Below are positions 57,119 through 64,000 of a DNA stretch of 64,000 bases, piece after piece (positions within the stretch are counted from its first letter, which is position 1; each line of letters opens with the position of its first letter). Source of the stretch: Costus lasius (taxonomy: Eukaryota; Streptophyta; Magnoliopsida; Zingiberales; Costaceae); NCBI GenBank assembly GCA_027563935.2, contig JANVAS020000231.1, positions 12,666,001 through 12,730,000 on the forward strand, given 5' to 3'. Below the pieces are notes generated by a model. That model made no database searches, had not been told where the DNA came from, and saw nothing but the letters and a program-made list of their open reading frames with translations. The position numbers were made by a program, and so were the translations under genes.

Positions 57119-59345
57119 TCAGTTTGTCTCTGTGTGCTCACAATCCTCCTCCTCGTCTCTGGTATGATGGGTCGATGAAGATGGGAGACGTCGCCGCAAT
57201 AGCTCCTCTATCGCGCATAGGGACTCGAGTGTCCTCATCTGTCCCTGCGCAAGGTTTGATATATCATCGCGCATCCTCCTCTGCTCGGCTCGTACCTGCT
57301 CTAGGGAAGAATCTGGCGGTGCTGAAGTAGATGGCCTGGCAGATGTAGACGGCCTAATAGTGGTGGACGACGCGACTGGAGGTGTATGCTCTAAAATCAT
57401 CGGTGGTAAAGGAGGTGAAGCTGCTTCTCTAGGACCTCCCCCACGTGTGGGATCCACGATCCAGTTCTGCTGAACACGAACTGTAGTACGGTTCATGTTT
57501 GGCAGCCTCATGGTAATATCTGTATGCCTGAACATCAGATGATACGAGCTCCCAAGCCTCGTGATCATCTTAATAGTGACACAGACATCCATATCTAATC
57601 TGGGATTGCCCTTAGCCTCGTTCAACCCCGAGGGGTCAATACCGAGGGCAAGGGCAATGGTAGTAATCATGCCTCCTATAACCAAAACTCCTCTCCGCGC
57701 CCTAGTTGCCTTATGAATCTGCTTCATGAGGTAGAACGGAGTGCTGGCATGGAATCCTATCAACATGGCCCATAAGAAGAATAACTCTAAAGATCTAACC
57801 ATGCCATCACTTTCTGCCCTCCCAAAAACAGTGTGCGCGAGCACCCGATGTACATATCTGAATATTGGGTTGGATAGTCGTATGGCTCTGGCAGTCCTCG
57901 GATCGAATCCTCCCTCTCCAGATATATCTCGCTAGAAGGTCCTGTCAGAGTACTCGCGTGGGCGATGTCTTGTCCTATCTGGGGGAAATCCAAAAATGTG
58001 ACCGACTTGGTACAGTGTAAGTACGTGCTCCCAGTTCCCCAACTGGAATGACATCCTCCCAAGATCTCTATCATCATGGTTGCACAGTGTAATTTGGACA
58101 GAGCTAAAAAATTCTAAAGTCAGCTGAACATATGTGGGATGCCTCTGATAGTAAAAGTCCTACCACCCTATGTTTGTGAACATCCACTGCATGTCATCGA
58201 ACAATCCTACGGACAGCAGTGTCTGGTCATCCCAATATCTAGTGCTAAGTACTCCTCTAGTAGTCATAGCTCGGTATCTCCTCTCCTGCTCTCTACTCCT
58301 ATATCTGATATGTCGTGGGTAAGGAGTAAGAACAGGGGGTGGTGATCGCACTCGTCTCCTCTCGGGTACGTCAAGCTCTGGAGTTGCAGGAGATGGCTCT
58401 AGAGATGCAGCCTGTGAATGCTCTGAAGATGGCTCAGGTGAAGGCAGATGAATCTCAGGTGAAGGTGCTGGCGACACTGACACCGATACAGGAACTGGCA
58501 CCTCTGGAATGTGTGGTACCTCGGATGTTGGTAATGCTGTCTCAGGAGCTGTAGGTGTAACTGATGGTGGAGACTGTTAACTCAGCTATGTCCACCGAGA
58601 TCTCCGGTAAATCTGCAAATATCTCAGGAGATCCCTCCTCAATATCTGGCATCTTTGGTGTAGCTGCCTCAGGGATAAGTACGTCTCCCTGTACTGAAGA
58701 TGGCGAGAGAATCTTTGGAGTCTGAACTACATCGTGTGGAGCATCCACCTCCACAGTCTAAGTGTTAGTAGGGACTGCAGACTCTGGTAAATCAGTAGGG
58801 AGCTATGGAGCTGTAGACTCAGCTGCATGCTCCATCTCAACTGATGCAGATGCTAGCGCTGGGGGTACCACAAATGTCTCCGTAGTCTCTAGGACTAGTG
58901 ATAATGGCCTAGTGGCTCTCCTCCCCCAAGTAGTAGTAGCTCGACTGGTACGCTTCCTAGCGTTCCACCTGGCGATCCTCTGATCGTGGCTCTCTGGCCT
59001 ATCAGCAGGCCGCTCTGATATGATCTCCAACTCTAGAGAGCTAACTGGCTCGGGAGCTGTAGCCTGTGATGTACTGGGAGCTAAGGGTGTGCTAGGAGCT
59101 GATGGCACCCTCTCAGTATCAACCTCGTCTGTAACATGCAGATACTCCCATGGTGTATCGAAAGGAAGATACAAACTGAATGGGATCGGAGACTCCACGG
59201 CTGACATTTGTGCTATCTCGAATCTCTCCGGGAGCACTCCATGAACCATCCTATATCTAGGATATATAGGAGGATACGGTCCTCATACACTCTCATTCCT
59301 CACTGCCACATAGGGCATAGTCCTCACTGACCTCCTCGGAGCCAT
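57119..59345 (-). pseudogene. ATHILA-type ORF, frameshifted
   Basis: Starts MAPRRSVRTMPYVAVRNESV, then a TGA. It continues through a long Pro/Ser/Glu-rich region (APSPEIHLPSPEPSSEHSQA) to RYWDDQTLLSVGLFDDMQWM. The C-terminal half contains RYVHRVLAHTVFGRAESDGM, FFLWAMLIGFHASTPFYLMK and a coiled, Arg/Glu-rich end (RAEQRRMRDDISNLAQ). The layout and the LAHTVFGR..W-F-Y block fit the ATHILA ORF protein family of plant Ty3/gypsy elements. At least three frameshifts and two extra stops are visible. Function in the family is unknown; it is sometimes compared with env-like proteins. Confidence 0.65.
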
Positions 59346-60059
59346 AATATCAATCAAATCAAATTCTAATATGCGATTTTATCAAAAATTCGTGAATGCT
59401 ACAGTACTCTAAATAATCACCCCTAAAAATCAAGTGAAAATCAATCCAGAAATCTATGATATCTACTTCCAAATCGATGCAAAGAGTAAGCAAATTACTA
59501 CTAGTACTGAAAAGTAAACCTTGAGAAGAGTTTGCTCACTAAATCGTGTAGAAATCAGGCCCGAATCGGGCAAAAACTAGTTCTAGGCGTGTAGGAAGAC
59601 GAGCGGTGCTTCTTCGTGAATTCTGCTCTAAATCCGGTGGAAAATTGCCAGAAATTAGTCACTAGGATTAGAGGAAAGGCGGTGGAAGGGTTTCGTCGCC
59701 GTATGAAGAAGGAATCATCGAAAATCGTCGTTTTACGAGCATGAGCGTAAACCCTAACTCGCCTGTTAAGTTTAAACCGTGAGAACTTACGGTCCGTAAA
59801 AGCTTCACAGCTTCGGCCGTAATTACTCATTTGTGTACAGTCCCAGTTATATTTAAAATCACGACTGCGCGATATTTACGGGTCTGGCCGTAAAACTCGC
59901 GTTTTGACTCTGTTTTTCACTAGAAAAATTTTAAAAAATACCCAAAAAATTCTTGCACATAAAACAACAAATTTAGAGTGTTTTTCCTATATAAAAATTC
60001 ATCAAAACTTGATGATAAAATTCCCTAAAAAATTATAAGAGAATAAATTAAATAAAGAA

Positions 60060-60180
60060 AAATCGAAACTAAAAGTGCTGGAATGAATAAAGATCAAAGC
60101 CTCTGGGTTGCCTCCCAGGAAGCGCTTGTTTAAGGTCATTAGCTTGACAAATACAGTGCTCATTGTCCTTCAGGTGGATC
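60060..60180 (-). other. Conserved post-pol spacer motif of Athila/Tat-type elements
   Basis: The minus strand has AGCGCTTCCTGGGAGGCAAC then CCAGAGGCTTT. A GGGAGGCAACCCA motif of this kind is typical just after pol in this group. Here it follows the protease frame directly, showing that RT, RNase H and integrase are missing. Confidence 0.55.
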
Positions 60181-60267
60181 AGAGGTGTAATGAATAATGG
60201 GTAGTTATTCATCTCCGCACCTTTGCAAGTCATTACATGGGTTTAACCTTGAAATTTGAGACAGTGC

Positions 60268-61590
60268 TCATGCTCTATCCTTCTTCTCTTTATCCCTTTC
60301 ATGCTTCAAGAGATTTTCTAAGGGACATTCACCAACTTTAAAATTTTTTTCATCATTGAATTTATTTCCCTTTACTTCAGAGGATTGATGGGAACTTACA
60401 AAACAAAACTTTTTAGCCCTTAAAGAGAAATCATAAATCAATTTATTTTCACACAAATTCAATGTTAATTTCTCATTCAACATATCTATAACAGCCCCTG
60501 TACTTGCTAAAAATGGTCAACCTAAAATAACATGTTAGTTAGTATCTTCTTTCATATCAACAATTATAAAATCAGTCAAGATAGAAAAATTATCAACTTT
60601 AATAGACACATTCTCTAAAATTCCAATAGGCTATTGGATATAGCCATTAGCAAATTGAACAGAAATCTCAGTAGGTTTCATTTCTCTGCTATCTACTTTC
60701 TCAATCATATATGAGGGCATCAAACTTACGCTCGCTCCCGAGTCACATAAAGCATGTTTAACAAAGATCTTACCAATTTGGCAGGGAATTGAAATGTCTC
60801 CAGGATCTTTTACCTTTGTTATTTCTACGACCTTACTTACTTGGCCGCCCCTTACTTCAGGCTTCCCAATGTCAGGTTTTCTCTGATCCATTCTCAATAG
60901 CCTCTGGGGGAAAGGAACTGGTGGAACATAGGCAGGCGGACCTACATATTTTTCCACCTTCTCCTTCTCCTCACATTTCTCTATTTCAGGAGAAATCTCC
61001 TCAGGCTTGTCCTTGAAATCTTCAAATGCTAGTTTTTCAATAGGCTCTCCAGGTACATCAATGTGATCGCCATTCACAACAGTGATGATATTATAGTGTT
61101 CCCTAGGATTCATCTTTGGTTGTCCTGGAAGTTTCCCTGTGGGCCTAGTAGAAGCACTCGCCTACTGAGCTATCTGGTTCTCTAACATCTTATTGTGGGT
61201 AGCTAAGGCATCCACACGAGATGTCAAATGTTTGATAGCATCAGTGACATCCTCATTATATTTCTTTTGTTGTACAACAAATCCTTCTAAGAGGGTTTCC
61301 AAGTTAGACTTATGGGGCTGTCCATATTGCTTGGATTGAAAACCTGGTAGTGGCCTATTATTCTACTGATTGTATTGTGGAGGAGCTTGCCCTTGATTGT
61401 TCTTATAAGATAAATTAGGGTGGTTCCTCCATCCTGGATTATAGGTTGCAGAATACGGGTCATTCACTGGTCTTTGGTTGAAATTTCCCAAGGCATTAAC
61501 CTACTCCTGACTAGAGTCGTCTTGAGATGAAGCTATGTACATATCTTGTAACATCTTTTTAAGTTTATAAAAATCCTACTTGCCTTTGGC
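60268..61590 (-). pseudogene. Athila-like gag C-terminus and aspartic protease
   Basis: The gag part reads NPGWRNHPNLSYKNNQGQAP, then SNLETLLEGFVVQQKKYNED. Protease: KIFVKHALCDSGASVSLMPS (active-site DSGAS), then SIKVDNFSILTDFIIVDM and PFLASTGAVIDMLNEKLTLN. The frame ends with its own stop (KKDRA) at 60268, and no RT follows. Nonsense codons lie in gag (YNQ-stop, IAQ-stop) and protease (GYIQ-stop). The upstream end is cut near 61590 by a LINE-type tail. Confidence 0.8.
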
Positions 61591-61602
61591 AAAAAAAAAA
61601 AT
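61563..61602 (+). mobile_element. LINE-type 3' tail
   Basis: ATCCTACTTGCCTTTGGC(A)11, the same 3' signature as at 37340 and 29610. The body is too short to place further. Confidence 0.4.
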
Positions 61603-62531
61603 GAAAGGGACTTTTCCTAATATACGGACTACCTCCTCCCGAAGCGTAATTCGGTGTCCAACTACATTAACTACCTACTCTCATGATAATTAACGTACCT
61701 AGACCCATTAAGTTCTATGAGAAGCCTAATAAATCCTTCAAACGAATCCAAACTACTCTAGTGATTGGATTCGTAGGTTTGATTAAAATAGATCCGACGC
61801 TGCGATTCACCTCCCGGTACTTCTCGCAACATCTAAATTGTAATTATACGTGGCCAGTGTAAATTATGGGTTAAACACAATTTCAATCAAATCATGACAA
61901 AACAATCATATCAAAGGTGTAAAAATACATATTAACTCATAATTGTCAGCGGGCTATGCCCTTAATCCTGAAATAAAGGTTTACTCGCTCATGTTCTTAA
62001 AAGACAACATGTTTATATGATGAACAAGCATGAATTCTTCTCGAACGTGGGAGATTTAGGACATAATTCACATGGTCTTATTTTTTGATGCCTCTCAAAA
62101 ATCGATGCTTGCAAGGCATTCTTGCAGGTTCATGGACATCGAGCCAATCATTTCCCTCCCAGGTTCAGATTGTGCCTGGATAAAGCCAACACAGAAGCCC
62201 AGAAACCTGGCAATTATTAGTGCGCGCCTCCTGGAGGACTATCCCTGTCCATCTATATACCCACTATTCTGGAGAATATGCCACCGCTTCTAGTGGGGAG
62301 AACCAAAGAATGACCCAAGTCTCGCCCGCAATATACCCAGCCATGCTGCATACCCGGCAGGACCCTCTTACGCATTTGTTTTGTTGCTAACATGTGCCTG
62401 GATGCTATATTACTGGAGGACTGTCCTTGTTGCTTCTATGTTTTTGCACGCTCTCTCCTTGGAGCTTGTTTTTCGGTTTTGGTTTTTTGAGGGTACAATT
62501 GACACTGTATGCAGGTTCCACGTGAAGATAA
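61603..62531. other. Unassigned sequence
   Basis: No domain-bearing frame. Near the end, one frame reads VPREDNV just before TGTTGGGG, reminiscent of the Ty1/copia RNase H terminus (VPxEDNVADxxTK), so this could be the last part of a degraded copia pol. The upstream translation does not support this convincingly. Confidence 0.3.
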
Positions 62532-64000
62532 TGTTGGGGTATGCCCTTAAGGCTAATGTTTGAGGCCTTGGGATTGTAACAGTATCATGTAATAAACTCT
62601 TGTGTTTATAAAGGCATGGTTATTATTCAGGTTGTTACCTTCTCTGCTGCAATTAGTGTACTTCTGAATAATGTCTCAAAGCTGTTCAGCTGGGCTGACA
62701 TGCTATAAAGTCCTTAGTCGAGATATCTTGGTGAACATGAGACAGCCTTGATATGATTGAGACTAATATGTATTCTAATCTTATAGGATGCTTCGAGCAT
62801 GGAATAAGATGTAGACTCATGGGTACATTGGATGTACTGGACAGACCCTAGTAGGATATTCAATTGCTTGTCACAATGTGAATAATCCTTGTTTGCATCA
62901 AGTGGCACATGTCCTCTGACTTGAGATCACTTGTGTTTCTAAATGATGAATGTCATTGTTTTGAGGTAGTTTAATATCATTTGAAAGATAATGATTATAG
63001 ACTATCTTGGATAATGATCATGAGTCAGGTTAGGGCACTAGTGATAGATATAGGATTGCCGTCTCCTTGTTGAAGGAGTGTGATGTTCTAAAGGGGCCCC
63101 CCCTTATGAGATGATTGAGAAAGTGTATGGCCATACCCTGGTGACTATGTTCATCAGATCTAATCATGCTCATCATATTGGAGCTACAGGCTTGACACGC
63201 TTGTCCAATAAGAACATCCAGTGGCAAAGGAAACATGTATGCCTAGTGAAGTGGATTCACACTTGTGCTGTGGTTTGGGTGTAGTCTTGGAAGACTCTTT
63301 CCTTTATATCGGGAGACAGTGATGTGTTGCTAGATACCCCTCACTGATCGTGATAACGTTAGTTATCGTTACCGACATCTAAAGGAAACCCTTAGGGTCG
63401 CACAATTTGATGATATGGCTTACTTAAGTCTGATCGTGTGGACTGAATTGTTTCGGTTCAGTTTAAAGGGATTTAAACTCTGATTGTAAGTGAGATCTGG
63501 TCTGATCATGTGTGATTGATTAGGGCTTGAGATCGGTAAGCTTCGATCGAGAGTAGTGATGCTAGATCGGTGAGATCAGAAGCGTCAAGAGATCAACGGT
63601 TAGATCTTGAACCATTTTGGTTCAGAGAGATCTAGACCATGGCTTGGGCTGGTTTCATGTGGTCTTTGAATCAAATTGGTTTGGACCAATTTGGATTGAA
63701 CCGGTTCACATGGGTGAACGCATGGTTCGATCCATAAGGCGTTTTGGGCGGTTTGCTTGGAGTGGGAGCGCATGGCTTCATGACTTTCCATAATTGGAAG
63801 TCATGTAACGCCATCTCCTAAGAGAAACGCCTAACGCTTCTCCTCTTGCTCTAATCGCATCTCCACTTTGGTATGGGAGAGTGTTGACGCCAAGGAAGAG
63901 GAGGGAGGCTCGGCCAAGCTTTTTCTCATCACCTTCATGCGACAAGCACACCTTGGAGGTCTTTGCTAGCACAAAGAACACCAAGAAGTAGCCATCTTCA
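62532..64000 (+). mobile_element. Start of a long Copia-like LTR (runs off the window)
   Basis: Begins TGTTGGGGTATGCCC. A polyadenylation-like AATAAACTCTTG follows at 62592. It shares ordered blocks with 14551-16105, including AAAGTGTATGGCCATA, GTGATGTGTTGCTAGATACC-like and AGGGTCGCACA. The end is beyond 64000. Confidence 0.6.

Noticed and set aside
62072..62563. Possible copia RNase H end (VPREDNV)
   Set aside because: Seven residues only; the upstream frame gives no further RNase H motif, so it is mentioned only as a possibility.

Overview
The window is non-coding-dominated, repeat-rich nuclear DNA of a flowering plant. The evidence is plant L1-type LINEs, LTR elements primed by initiator-tRNA-Met, an Athila-type Ty3/gypsy element, and fragments of angiosperm gene families (TOPLESS, HD-ZIP III, peroxisomal adenine nucleotide carrier, plant C2/NTMC2 protein, ARIADNE E3 ligase, IBR3-type acyl-CoA dehydrogenase). 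No gene looks intact, and I cannot fix the species from the sequence. All homology calls come from reading the sequence; no database was searched.

Layout. 1-673: LINE 3' fragment (minus). 674-2030: inverted copy of a carrier-gene fragment. 2031-2504: LTR-like filler. 2505-8611: TOPLESS and C2 gene fragments plus non-coding flank. These blocks recur at 46.3-53.3 kb, where the TOPLESS and C2 part is direct and the carrier part is inverted. 8612-13500: LINE tail, a 41/42-bp tandem array and GC-richer sequence without a gene. 14187-16105: LINE fragment and a Copia-like LTR carrying six copies of a 21-bp hairpin. 16106-30650: a ~14.5-kb imperfect palindrome whose core (about 21-26.8 kb) is an AT-rich, ~95-bp degenerate repeat in alternating orientations; the arms carry an IBR3-like exon, and a solo LTR with its empty site in the opposite arm. 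30621-42959: a tandem duplication of a ~1.9-kb unit, one copy split by a 5.4-kb LINE and the other by a very young 2.87-kb non-autonomous LTR element. 43.2-53.8 kb: fragments of five host genes, all on the minus strand, in a chain that looks like transposon-mediated gene capture. 53962-55232: 5' end of a second LTR element. 55233-61590: minus-strand Athila-like element with gag C-terminus, protease and ATHILA-type ORF but no reverse transcriptase or integrase. 62532-64000: start of a long LTR of the same family as 14.5-16.1 kb.

The most unusual signal is inside the young LTR element (39513-42381). Its 567-bp interior is largely an array of at least a dozen short hairpins whose stems differ but keep pairing, most of them separated by the constant hexamer GATGCC. 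Each of its LTRs adds further perfect palindromes, three built on GCTGACGT. The element has no protein-coding capacity, so selection on RNA or DNA structure is a reasonable hypothesis. The nested insertions also give several clean empty-site and filled-site pairs, which order the events: palindrome, then tandem duplication, then LINE and LTR element.
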